Shown here: positions 42,701 to 51,096 of the stretch, piece after piece
Position numbering within the stretch: position 1 is the stretch's first letter
Layout: each line of letters opens with the position of its first letter
From: Deltaproteobacteria bacterium
Lineage (GTDB): Bacteria; Myxococcota; Myxococcia; SLRQ01
DNA: 64,000 nt
Direction: 5' to 3'
Assembly: GCA_007130885.1 (NCBI GenBank)
Contig: SLRQ01000033.1
Span: 18,311-82,310, forward strand
Program-made: the position numbers and the translations under genes
The notes under the pieces: generated by a model
Seen by the model: only the letters and a program-made list of their open reading frames with translations
Database searches by the model: none
Told to the model about the DNA's origin: nothing

Positions 42701-45516
42701 CGAAAGCCCCAAAGCTCCTCACCCGAAAGCTCTATGCTTGCAAGCCGAGGCGGCTGTGCAGGTACGCCGCAGACCTCCGAGGCTCGATCCGACTCCCAAT
42801 CACCCTCGTAAACGTATTCGAGCTGCGGCTCTCCAGGCATACCCCTGCTTTGCAGCAGGCCTCGCTCGTCATAGTGCTCGACCACGCCGCTTTCGCGCAC
42901 TCGAACATATCCTTCCTCTTCAATGGCATGCAGAATGGAGCCGTCGCCGGAGCCCATGCTGACCAGCGTTTCGGTATCGACCGGCGCGGTGGTCGCCAAG
43001 TCTCCGGACTGCTTACCCCCCATGAAAATGCGCGTGGGATCATGAATTGCCAGTGTCGTTACGTCCCCGGGGACCGTGTTGCCCAAAAGGGCGCCGTGAG
43101 CGGTGGCGGAGAAGGGCTCGATCCCCGCGCTCCTGGCGGAAACGGTGATGAGATCGCCTTCAGAACTGTAGCGACGAATGGAGTGGAACCGTGTGTCGAT
43201 GAACCAAAGGTTCCCATAACGGTCGAATGTCATGGCGCGACCCCCGCCGGCGACGGCCTCATCGGTTGTCCCATCCTTCATTTCGGTGGCATCCGGCTCG
43301 CGGCATCGAGGGAATAGCTCCTCGTCGATAAGCCCGTCTTCGTGAACGTAGATACACTGGCCCATGTCAGTGGAGTAGTAGAGCCGGCCTTGTGGGTCGA
43401 AGGCGGCGGTATGCCAATGAGGGCCGGCGCCCACCTTGGTGCGCAGTTGCCGAAGCTCTCCTTCCACCACGTCGAAGGTGCCTTCGTCCAGGGATGCGAA
43501 CACGAAACGATCCGATGTCGGGTCCGCCGCCAGGGTGTAGCTGAGGCCCCAGGAATCACAGAACGAGGAGTTGACGGCCGGCTCGCCGATCCGGATATCG
43601 TTGCCCGGCTTCTCGTCGTTGCAAGGATCTCCGCTGCCGGCCACCAGCACGGCGTTTCCGTCGGATACAAGGTGGGCGACATACCGCTCTGTTGCGATTA
43701 GGATGCCGTCGCCGCTTGGGCCCGCGCTTATCGTGACGATTCGGCCCAGATCCAACTCTGGACCGGGATGCTCGATTCGGGAAGCGACGCGGTGGCCTCC
43801 TCCCGCGACGAGGACGGGGCTGGAGCCGTCCGGCTCGAGCCGCCAAACTTCACCGCGGGAGGGCAACGCAGCGTAAATCATTCCGCCGGAGGTGGTGACC
43901 TGGGCTCGATCCAGCTCATCCTCATCTATGTCGACCTCTTCGAAGACGGGGGCCAGGGGCCGGACGACCGAATCGGCTATCTCTCCGAAAGTGAGCGCGG
44001 GCCAGTCGAGCTCACCGACCAAGGTGATTCGTTCCGAGATGCACCACGGCTGAATAAGACGCGTAAGACCGGTCAAGTGCCAGCCGGAGCCGAAGGGGCT
44101 CTGCTCCCGGTTGTCCACGGCGACCGCTACCTGGTCGCTGCGCCTGTGCTCGAAGGGGTTGGGGGACGGGATCACCTCGTCGTCGGAGTCGAGGAGAGGC
44201 TCCCCCGTTTCCGGCTCGGCGAAGGAGCCGCTCGACGACTCGGCAAGCATGCCCTCCCCCGAACGTGACAGTCGAACCTCGGCGATATGCGTTCCAGAAG
44301 CGGCCTCCAGGACATAGGGCGCCTCCTCGCCTTCGGCTGTGGCCGTCTCCTCGGGACCGTCCTTCTCCTCGAGCTCGACGAGAACCGCGGGCGCCGTCTT
44401 GGCCGTGGCACTCTCCTGCACGTTGATGTCCAGGCTCGCGTTACCCGTTGGAGCCACGATGTGACCGGTAAGCTTCTCGCCTTCTTTCGCGTCGGTTGCC
44501 GCGACAGGCACTCGCGGCTTCGGCCGAACCGTGCGGCTGTCATAGAAGAACGATAGATCGATCTCCTCGTCCCTTCGAATCAGGGCGGGGATGGGCGCGC
44601 CTACCTGAAGCGCGCCGGAGCGGGGATCGATTCGCGGATCTCCCGGCATGAAGGGGGAGATCGATCTTTCAAGGGATGACATGGCCGGCGCCGCGGTGTC
44701 GTCGGCCGGCAGCGCGGGGAGGGCGGCGGCAAAGGTGGAGAGGTGACCTGTCTCGAACTGAATCTCTCCATCGTTCGCCGTCCCCAGGTCTACATCGACC
44801 CACCTGCCTGCTGCTTCGTCGAAACGTCCCACGGGTACCCGCGTTCCATCCGGAAGGCCGCCGGCTTCGACTCGGACAACCAGCTTTGCGGACGGTTGAA
44901 CTCCACCCGAGTGGATGATCAGCCCAAACAGGGCCGAGACTTGTCCACCCGGGGGATCTGGCAACGCCGCCGGCAAAAGATACGGATCCTCCAGCGGATC
45001 TCCGAGCGGAAGGCGACTGACTCCCAAATCGACAGGTTCGGAAAAAGCTCCCGCAGGGACGTCGATGGTCACTCCGGCGTCCTGCGCCTCCAGCCGGCCG
45101 CCTTCGGGTCCCAGCTCGGCGGTTGCATCGAAATCGGCCAGCAGAATCGGCCCCAGCTCGATCCGGTGCCCACCACCGGCCTCGAGCAGCTTGGAGACGG
45201 AAGCGAACCCCTCCGCCGATGCCACCACGGCGCGAGGCTGCTTTGCGGCCCACGTCGATATGGCAAATCGACCCCTGGCGTCGGTTCGAGCGACGATGTC
45301 TCCCAAGCCCACGATCGCCCCCTCCAGGGGATAGCGATCCCCGGCATCCAGCACCGTACCCAAAACGAGCTGCTTCTGATCAGTCAGCTCCGGGTCCGGA
45401 GGTCCATCGCCGGGGTCGCTGTTCTTCTTCTCGTCACTGGAGCCGCAACCTCCCGCAAGCAAAACCATCGAGAACAAAACCAGTAGGAAAGAGGGCCGAG
45501 ATTGGGTCTTCGACAT
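39781..45516 (-). CDS. Teneurin-like RHS-repeat lipoprotein
   Basis: A 1,911-residue exported lipoprotein (leader 'LLVLFSMVLLAGGC'; ATG at 45516 chosen for it). Domains in order are a carboxypeptidase-regulatory-like beta domain ('RYPLEGAIVGLGDIVARTDA'), a ZU5-like domain ('TIDVPAGAFSEPVDLGVSRL'), a long beta-rich spacer, an NHL/propeller region ('VLVAGGGHRVASRIEHPGP', 'AVLVAGSGDPC'), and YD/RHS repeats ('RYDSNGFLEARTDPNGG', 'YDESGRL'-like). The RHS core closes with 'GLYYAGARYYDP' and 'LSPDPVGLDAAP'. The last 100 residues after it are a distinct, polar helical tail. This order resembles eukaryotic teneurins and some RHS toxins. The tail could be a variable effector. It overlaps a second lipoprotein gene downstream. 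Confidence 0.88.
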   Translation of the reverse strand: MSKTQSRPSFLLVLFSMVLLAGGCGSSDEKKNSDPGDGPPDPELTDQKQLVLGTVLDAGDRYPLEGAIVGLGDIVARTDARGRFAISTWAAKQPRAVVASAEGFASVSKLLEAGGGHRIELGPILLADFDATAELGPEGGRLEAQDAGVTIDVPAGAFSEPVDLGVSRLPLGDPLEDPYLLPAALPDPPGGQVSALFGLIIHSGGVQPSAKLVVRVEAGGLPDGTRVPVGRFDEAAGRWVDVDLGTANDGEIQFETGHLSTFAAALPALPADDTAAPAMSSLERSISPFMPGDPRIDPRSGALQVGAPIPALIRRDEEIDLSFFYDSRTVRPKPRVPVAATDAKEGEKLTGHIVAPTGNASLDINVQESATAKTAPAVLVELEEKDGPEETATAEGEEAPYVLEAASGTHIAEVRLSRSGEGMLAESSSGSFAEPETGEPLLDSDDEVIPSPNPFEHRRSDQVAVAVDNREQSPFGSGWHLTGLTRLIQPWCISERITLVGELDWPALTFGEIADSVVRPLAPVFEEVDIDEDELDRAQVTTSGGMIYAALPSRGEVWRLEPDGSSPVLVAGGGHRVASRIEHPGPELDLGRIVTISAGPSGDGILIATERYVAHLVSDGNAVLVAGSGDPCNDEKPGNDIRIGEPAVNSSFCDSWGLSYTLAADPTSDRFVFASLDEGTFDVVEGELRQLRTKVGAGPHWHTAAFDPQGRLYYSTDMGQCIYVHEDGLIDEELFPRCREPDATEMKDGTTDEAVAGGGRAMTFDRYGNLWFIDTRFHSIRRYSSEGDLITVSARSAGIEPFSATAHGALLGNTVPGDVTTLAIHDPTRIFMGGKQSGDLATTAPVDTETLVSMGSGDGSILHAIEEEGYVRVRESGVVEHYDERGLLQSRGMPGEPQLEYVYEGDWESDRASEVCGVPAQPPRLASIELSGEELWGFRYDTDGMLDRVIDAAGRTVRRRKTGEDAFELPCGARIQVEHDDDGMLTRKRAPGPEGNADVWDFEWDARKLIAITRPGGTRIEIGSAEDEVKVPEGRFDALGVARDVPAHIPRADVPTRSGETARVTVGTTGVLVEDPSGDETELETDDFGRLLRVTLPDGGSLRLSRDEVGRLVNVVNEATGRGWSYSYARVGSDAAGNPYLEERLVERRDHKHQVTRFRYDSNGFLEARTDPNGGVLRSESVVTGAARGLAKTVRDQEGRVSAVTYDSRGNMTRMQTRDPEDPSIALTTEIERDAVGRPVKITEPSGKVVRTKYDDWGEPTEVTIGDPQDGHTVRITRASTASWTQGGSPIPTSPVLEATDGEGRTWRYSWAPGWRILESHEPARGRTAETYDEEGRVIERSLADGSHEEFAYGDTGRLEERRWYGPSYGSWASFIYDENQRIVELEGALTREVREFTPGFGWSDLTLISKSGLPAEAGFSMRRGRVSNRETQELSGASVYEVSRGFDDRVEVVTLRAGGGGTEEALSIERDLSRRVMGIERGNGTKTTIERDPFGRMIRQEEVTPSGVTVLSWTWEGDWPSSYSVNDTLREYAYDEHGRLVGCSDTEEEYSYDMADGRASDGERSYERDSEGRLKNDGLYDYEHDLLGRRVLRVDIDDASDRTVYTYGPGGYLETVSHGPEGEEAEIASYQYDASGRRITRTTSEGTWHYGYLPESERPSRIVEPDGTEWHLFHVPPAAAWRMAVADDGRRRYTHLDPLDRVIGVSDENGELTLLEEGCFGQRIGGPAPSGPPVGFHGMPYDEETGLYYAGARYYDPVVGAFLSPDPVGLDAAPALYDYAAGNPVIAQDPSGRALFWAAVGAAAVGTYVFNEIRKVTQSDEVRNARKSYESMTDDVWNDDGALESAEKAHSRLDQASRRAGQTAVDCTVKASRAIIDPANNALDAASAVKDAAESIMDDSGGGSYPTEDE

Positions 45517-45754
45517 CGTTGTCCTTTTGCATCGGCTTATCGGATTATCCGCAACACGCCACGGGGTCTCTTGAGGAGCGGCGGCCAAACACCCATGGCG
45601 ATGGCAACGCTCCATCGAGCAACGCACGAGCATACATCAGCCCGGCTTCCATCGCACCCTGAATGGGTGCTTCACCCCAGCCCGCGTCAGCGCGTCGTCC
45701 CGTTCATAGGCGTAACCAGGACGGCTTCTCGAGGCGGTGGTACGCGCGGCGAAA

Positions 45755-46276
45755 TCAGTCAGTCAGCGGTACGTCGAATTCGCCCTCGGTAATCGACATG
45801 GATATCGGGTTTAGTGTGATCAGGCAAGTGGCCATCTTTCCTGAAAAGCTGCCTGTCACGCGTCCTCCTGGACCCCCATAGGATGTCACGACAATAGTGA
45901 AATCACCATGGACGTCGCTCTCCTTGGGAATGGTGCTGTAATTCTCGATGGCATCCGTATCGGTGAACTGCATGAGAGCGTTGTGTTCCGGACCGGCTTC
46001 GAAGGTGCCGGTTGTCTTCTCCTCGAACTCGATCACAACTCTTATGGGATTTTCGTCGCCTACAATGCCGGTCGTGCCCTCGAGTTGGCGATAACCGGCG
46101 AAAGTGTCTTCGAAGCTGTACTTTCTTCCGTCGAGCAAGAAGCTGATTGTGCCCGAGCCCGCCTTGGCACCATTATCATCGGTCCTCTCTTCAGAAGGTT
46201 CACCGCACCCCGGTGCAGCGATGCCAAAGGCAGTCAGTGCGGTGGCTGTAAGAATCCATACTATTCCAACCCTCAT
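45755..46276 (-). CDS. Lipoprotein of unknown function
   Basis: A 173-residue lipoprotein with the leader 'ILTATALTAFGIAAPGC' and a beta-rich mature domain ('GTISFLLDGRKYSFEDTFAG', 'IRVVIEFEEKTTGTFEAGP'). The end 'GGRVTGSFSGKMATCL' resembles short immunoglobulin-like or DUF6252-like lipoproteins, but I am not sure of it. It lies upstream of the RHS gene on the same strand, 238 bases away, with nothing recognisable in that gap. Confidence 0.6.
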   Translation of the reverse strand: MRVGIVWILTATALTAFGIAAPGCGEPSEERTDDNGAKAGSGTISFLLDGRKYSFEDTFAGYRQLEGTTGIVGDENPIRVVIEFEEKTTGTFEAGPEHNALMQFTDTDAIENYSTIPKESDVHGDFTIVVTSYGGPGGRVTGSFSGKMATCLITLNPISMSITEGEFDVPLTD

Positions 46277-46507
46277 TGCTTTACTCCCGGGACAAAACCC
46301 CGTTGCTCGCGTTGTCTCTGACCAGTCCGTACGATGATGTTTTTCTGGTCATGGTTTTCGCATAATATGGCTGCTTCTTTCAACGGGAAGCGGAACGCCG
46401 GACTTCGCGCGCCAACAGCACTGCTCGCCCTTCGCCGGGTGCACATGCGTCGAGCACTCCAACGTGTGAGGCGAGCGTGCGCTTCAAGGTGCTGAACGAT
46501 GGTACTA

Positions 46508-47905
46508 CTAACCCCGAGGGCTGAAGATCCAAGGATAGGTGACCTGGACCACACCACCACCGCGAGGCTCTGGGAAGCGCCACCTTCGAACTCGAACGAT
46601 TATGCAGTTTTCGACGTTCGAGTTGCCCATGGTTGAATCTTGGATGGTTGCGCGAGCGACTGTGCCGGTCCCATCGATAATCCATTGAACTGCTATGCGA
46701 CCGTGCAGGTTCGGATCTCGCTGGAGCTCCCGCTCGTAGCAGTAGCGAATCTCGTTCTGGTGGCGCCTGACAACTCTTGCGATCACCTCTCTGTCCAGGC
46801 CTCCTTCGATTACCGTTAGATCCAAGGTGACCTTCACCGGAGCGCTATCTCGGCGGCGGAGATCCACCTGGCGGGCCTCATCGCCGCCTATTGTTCTGGA
46901 AATGCCTATTCCGAGCGGTCCAGTGCCTCCGCCTGGGCCGGTTGCACGAGAAAAGATACCGGTCATGCCATAAGCATCGGCCAAACCGTCTCCGTCGATT
47001 CCGCCGAGTGCCTCGTTGATGCCGGTGCCGATTCCATCGGCGCCCAACAGGCTGGTGCCGGCGTCATCGAGTGCCGATATCAGAGCAGTTTCAAGAACCT
47101 TTTCGCGGTCTTCCTCTCGTTGGTCTAAATCTACCACCAAAGCGTCTTCTTCCAGCTCCACCTCCGGCTCTTCTTCGAACTCTCCAAACTTCGTCTCGTC
47201 CTCCGCCTTCAACTCCTCGAGCTCGAGGATTTCCTCGAACATTTGTTCTTCTTCCGGCGGCTCGACGATTAGCTGCGCGAAACGGTTAGGGTTAGCGAAC
47301 AGGTCGTCCGACAGGCGTTCCAGGTTTACCGGCGTAAGCAGCAACGCCGCTATGAGCAGCATGTGCGCTATGGCGGATGTGGAGAACACCTTGGTGAAGT
47401 GATAATCTAGCTGCTTGAAGGCGGCCGTCTTGATTCGCTTGCTCGGACGTACGTAGCGGACGAGTAGCGATGTGTCCTCGATGTTTACGACTACCTGCTC
47501 ATGAAGCCCCAAGGTGTAAGTGTAGGTCTCTGTGTCATCGCTGGACCTCAAAGCGCTGCCGCCCTCAACCAGCTCTTCTAGAGAAAGAAGATTGCCGTCT
47601 CCATCGCGAACCTGCATCGTCATGCCGTTAGCGATAGTTAGCCGATAATCATCGTCTTCGGGCTTGACGATTCCGAAATCCTTTTCCGGAATCAGATCGG
47701 AGGACAGGTTGAAGCTGGCCTTCGCTGAGTCTCCGACAGTGATGGAGCCGTCCTTTGGGGTGAAGTGACCGACTCCGATGACGGTATTCGACCAGACCAT
47801 CACCACTTCGAGCATCCTCTCGTCATTAGAAGGCCGCTCTTTTGCCTGCATGGAGTCGGAAAACATCTTTCTACCGTCGCAGCTCTTTCTTATTGAAGGG
47901 CTCAT
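46508..47905 (-). CDS. TonB-like protein with an AgmX/PglI-type C-terminal domain
   Basis: A 465-residue inner-membrane protein. The N-terminal part (about 20-140) resembles an FHA-like beta domain. A single hydrophobic segment ('FSTSAIAHMLLIAALLLTPV') is followed by a long acidic linker with 'VEPPEEEQMFEEILELEEL' and a Gly-rich stretch. The C-terminal domain ends 'ARVVRRHQNEIRYCYERELQ' and 'NVENCIIVRVRRWRFPEP', with the paired Cys typical of the AgmX/PglI domain found in Myxococcota gliding and TonB-type proteins. It probably couples envelope energy to an outer-membrane or motility function. The ATG at 47905 follows the ribosome site GAGGAGAGCGGA. It stands alone on its strand. Confidence 0.78.
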   Translation of the reverse strand: MSPSIRKSCDGRKMFSDSMQAKERPSNDERMLEVVMVWSNTVIGVGHFTPKDGSITVGDSAKASFNLSSDLIPEKDFGIVKPEDDDYRLTIANGMTMQVRDGDGNLLSLEELVEGGSALRSSDDTETYTYTLGLHEQVVVNIEDTSLLVRYVRPSKRIKTAAFKQLDYHFTKVFSTSAIAHMLLIAALLLTPVNLERLSDDLFANPNRFAQLIVEPPEEEQMFEEILELEELKAEDETKFGEFEEEPEVELEEDALVVDLDQREEDREKVLETALISALDDAGTSLLGADGIGTGINEALGGIDGDGLADAYGMTGIFSRATGPGGGTGPLGIGISRTIGGDEARQVDLRRRDSAPVKVTLDLTVIEGGLDREVIARVVRRHQNEIRYCYERELQRDPNLHGRIAVQWIIDGTGTVARATIQDSTMGNSNVENCIIVRVRRWRFPEPRGGGVVQVTYPWIFSPRG

Positions 47906-48099
47906 TCCGCTCTCCTCGCGTTCGATTCCTTGATGTGACCAAGAAATCACCCATTTGAACCGCTGCTGCTCATCCCTTTGCCTATGTCGACATCAAGTGT
48001 CGAAAAAAGTTCCATCAGTGATGTCGCAAAGCGCGGACGAGGGCAGAACCAGAATCCGGCGCACATGACGCGGTGTCTGGAGCTGAGGGGGCGCTGTCG

Positions 48100-48690
48100 C
48101 TACTTCTCCGTATCGTCCCTTGCTAGTCCCGCGGTCAGTATGAGGCCGAGTGCAATGTCGACCGTCAGCTCTGTAGCTCTAATTTGGTCCGCGGGGACCA
48201 AAACCAAATCGCCCCCCGGCTGGAAAGGAGCGGGAAAGTAGACGGGGACCAGGTTACTCTCATCGGCGCAAATTCGTAAGGGTCGTTCGTCCGCCACGAG
48301 ACCCAGGCGGCCCTTCCCCGAGGGATCCGCTATGAAGACGACCCTCTGAAAGCCACTTGTTTCGCTCCGGTCATGCAGGCGGGAGGCCAGTCTCCGGAGG
48401 GTGAGATAGCCCTGGCCCAAAAGAGGCACCCTTATGATCTGCCCGGTGAACCAACCCCCTATTCGCGGGCCGACCCAGCTACGCGCCAAGACGCCGGTGA
48501 AGAGGACGAGAAGTACAGTGAGAAGGACTCCCATTCCGGGTAGATAGACGTGCTCGGGCAACCAGTGGACGAGCAGGGGCGCGAAGATCCTCTCCGAGGC
48601 CGATAACACCCGGCTCAATAGATATATGAGCAAGCCGACTGGTACCAGCGCCGCAAGGCCCAGCAGAAATAGCCCGGTCAGTCGTCTCAT
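48100..48690 (-). CDS. DUF502 membrane protein
   Basis: A 196-residue protein with two hydrophobic segments ('GLFLLGLAALVPVGLLIYLL' and 'GMGVLLTVLLVLFTGVLA') and the DUF502 elements 'VPLLGQGYLTLRRLA' in place of the usual IP-x-V-x-x-I-Y, 'VFIADPSG' and 'VPVYFPAPFQPGGDLVLVPA'. Family function is unknown. It stands alone upstream of the AgmX-like gene. The 204 bases between it and the DUF523 gene (48691-48894) show nothing that I can name. Confidence 0.85.
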   Translation of the reverse strand: MRRLTGLFLLGLAALVPVGLLIYLLSRVLSASERIFAPLLVHWLPEHVYLPGMGVLLTVLLVLFTGVLARSWVGPRIGGWFTGQIIRVPLLGQGYLTLRRLASRLHDRSETSGFQRVVFIADPSGKGRLGLVADERPLRICADESNLVPVYFPAPFQPGGDLVLVPADQIRATELTVDIALGLILTAGLARDDTEK

Positions 48691-48894
48691 GGAGGGTCCT
48701 CCTTTTCAAGTGGAATTCCGAGTTGCCGCTATTGTGCCAAATGCCCGTCTGGGGTCTCTTTCGAATGAGACGACGTGCGTGGAGGGGTCAGGGCCTTGGT
48801 GCCTGCGGGGTCACAGCTTCAATTTTAGGGTCCGCCCTATAAGAGTATTGCTTATTGGCAATTCAAAGACGACTTTTTCAGGGCGACCGCATGC

Positions 48895-49848
48895 TCATAC
48901 GTTATTGCGTAGCTGCAATGCTACCGGATGAGGGTTGAGATAAGTCTGCTCGGCGAGATGGGTCTTATCGTACTTGCGCACGTAGTGGTTCACCAAAGTT
49001 ATGGGAACGATCAAGGGCACATATCCTTTACGATATTGGCCGATTATCTCGAGCATCTCTTGTTTTTCCGATCCGGAAAGCTCTTTTTTGAAGTGACCCA
49101 ATATATGCTGCAATACGTTCACGTTTTTTACCCTCGTAGTCTTGAGCCTCAGGGCTTCCATGAATAGACGCTCATACTCATCGTATAGTCTTTCGATGTC
49201 TTTACCTTTACCCTCGCCCACGAGCTTACCTAACAGTCGATAATGGTTCGGGCTGTGCGCAAGCAGCAGGAGCTTCTCGTGGGAGTGGAATGTCATGAGT
49301 CTGGCAAGTCGCCTGCCTCCTTCCAAGGACACTCTCCAGCGCCTGAGCGCGAATACGTTTTCGATGAACCTCTCCCGAAGTTCGGGATCATGAAGTCGTC
49401 CCTCTTCTTCCACTGGGATTCTGGGAAAGCGTTCAACAAAAGCCTGTGCGAATAACCCGCCTCCTGTTCCCCGCAGAGTGCCTTTCTCGTCGTAGATCTT
49501 CACCCTCTGCATCCCGCAACTTGGGGAACCTTTCTTGAAAATAAAGCCGCAGAACTCTTCCTTGGCGAGTTCGTTCAACCGGGTTCCGATCCAGGTCCGC
49601 ATGCGCTCCGTGTGATCGATCTTGGTGCGGGTGGTAAGCAGGCGAGTAGCTGTGGCATCACCGAGTAGATGCATGCTCTCACGAGGCACGGGCAGGCCAC
49701 ATTCCACTTCCGGGCAGACAGGCACGAATTTCACGTATCGACCGAGCGTTCCCTTGATGAATCGGTCGAGCTTATGCCCGCCATCGTAACGAACATGGTT
49801 TCCCAGGAGGCAGCTGCTGATCCCTATGTTTATTGTATCCGTCACCAC
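48895..49848 (-). CDS. DUF523-DUF1722 fusion protein (YbbK/YbgA type)
   Basis: A 317-residue cytoplasmic protein. The N-terminal DUF523 has 'ISSCLLGNHVRYDGGHK', 'CPEVECGLPVPRE' and 'FKKGSPSCG', with conserved cysteines that may bind metal. From about residue 190 the DUF1722 half has 'FHSHEKLLLLAHSPNHYRLLG' and 'YPLIVPITLVNHYVRKY'-like segments. Similar fusions occur next to photolyase or MerR genes in other bacteria, but not here. The gene starts 13 bases downstream of the HAD gene, so the two are likely co-transcribed. Confidence 0.9.
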   Translation of the reverse strand: MVTDTINIGISSCLLGNHVRYDGGHKLDRFIKGTLGRYVKFVPVCPEVECGLPVPRESMHLLGDATATRLLTTRTKIDHTERMRTWIGTRLNELAKEEFCGFIFKKGSPSCGMQRVKIYDEKGTLRGTGGGLFAQAFVERFPRIPVEEEGRLHDPELRERFIENVFALRRWRVSLEGGRRLARLMTFHSHEKLLLLAHSPNHYRLLGKLVGEGKGKDIERLYDEYERLFMEALRLKTTRVKNVNVLQHILGHFKKELSGSEKQEMLEIIGQYRKGYVPLIVPITLVNHYVRKYDKTHLAEQTYLNPHPVALQLRNNV

Positions 49849-49861
49849 GATCTTGGTGGGA

Positions 49862-51082
49862 TCATGACACTGCGAGGCGATAGAGCCCCGTCACTAGGAC
49901 GTCGGGCTCCTCGACGATGACGTTCCTGTGGCATTTCTGACGTACCCTCTTTGCAAGATCCTTCTTTCGAGTGACGAACACAGTGTATGTATCATCCGGC
50001 GAAGCATCCATCGCCGCTTGCAGCATGGGCACGTCCGACGACGTGTCACCGCAGACGAGGTGCGGTCCTTGACTCATCTTCAAGTCTAGGGTTTTGTCGA
50101 CGTACCGGACACCGTCTCCTTTGTCGAAGTCCTTCAGCTCGTCGTTATCGTCCCCGGAGATCGTGAGGATTATCTCGATGTCCAGCCCGGTGTCCTCGAT
50201 GCGGAAATGATTTTGATCGGGATCGATCTCCGCTACTTGCTCGGCTACCCTCTTCAGCAATTCCTTTGATTCATCAGGATCGATAGAGTTGCTGATGTCT
50301 TGGCGGGCCAGGGTAATCTGACCGAATTTCACCTGAAAGCCCGACCCAATAAGCCCGAACTTCTGATTCCTTGGCTGGGAAATGAGCATACGCAGCCTCG
50401 TCTCCAAGGCTTCCAGCAATTCCTTCTTCTCGTCTTCGATGGGGAAGGAGTGCCATTCGTCCCGCAGATCGATGAACTCGCGACCTTTTGACGCCGCATG
50501 AATGAAAATGCCGGGAGGGCTTACGCTGACATCAACGAGGCCGACGTCCTTGATGGGCGCGGACGTCAGGATGATGGGGTGCGCCGATAGGCTCTTGGCA
50601 AACCGGCTGACGAAGACAGCGTTGTAGGCGGACTGTATGGAGGAGCCGTATCTGCCGCAGTAATTGTTGATGGTGCCGTCACGGTCGGTAACGAAACAGT
50701 TGAACCGAACGCCGGCAAGGAGCTCGACGGTTCTGGATACCTGCTGCTCGAAGCCTTCGTGCAGCCCGCCTAGGTGCTCGATGAGCGCTACATCGCCTTT
50801 CTCCGCATAGAGGATGTCCTTGTCCAGCTCCCCGATCTCGTAGCTCAGATCGACGTCGATGCAGTTCGTTGCGTCCAGCAAGAGACGATACTTGTCTTTG
50901 GCCCGTGTGATTGAGGCGAGCGACTCGCGAGCTTCACGAAGCAACGTCACCAACGAGGGCTCTATGGGCCTATTCTCCATCACCGCGGTGACTATCCGGC
51001 GCCGAGCGGCCGCAGTTTCGCGCATCAGCTCATAGAAGTCTTTTAGTGTCGCGATGTTACGTCCTTTGGTTTCTAGGGACAT
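49862..51082 (-). CDS. HAD-superfamily phosphatase, trehalose-phosphatase-like
   Basis: A 406-residue cytoplasmic protein with the HAD motifs: motif I D-R-D-G-T in 'FVTDRDGTINNYCGRYGSS', motif II 'ILTSAPIKD', and motif IV 'LVCGDTSSDVPML'. An N-terminal helical part (about 1-120) precedes the domain. The combination resembles the trehalose-6-phosphate phosphatase (C2-cap) group, but no trehalose synthase gene is present. It lies 14 bases after the esterase gene and 13 before the DUF523 gene, on the same strand, so the three form an operon. Substrate unknown. Confidence 0.75.
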   Translation of the reverse strand: MSLETKGRNIATLKDFYELMRETAAARRRIVTAVMENRPIEPSLVTLLREARESLASITRAKDKYRLLLDATNCIDVDLSYEIGELDKDILYAEKGDVALIEHLGGLHEGFEQQVSRTVELLAGVRFNCFVTDRDGTINNYCGRYGSSIQSAYNAVFVSRFAKSLSAHPIILTSAPIKDVGLVDVSVSPPGIFIHAASKGREFIDLRDEWHSFPIEDEKKELLEALETRLRMLISQPRNQKFGLIGSGFQVKFGQITLARQDISNSIDPDESKELLKRVAEQVAEIDPDQNHFRIEDTGLDIEIILTISGDDNDELKDFDKGDGVRYVDKTLDLKMSQGPHLVCGDTSSDVPMLQAAMDASPDDTYTVFVTRKKDLAKRVRQKCHRNVIVEEPDVLVTGLYRLAVS

Positions 51083-51096
51083 TGAAACAAACTCCG

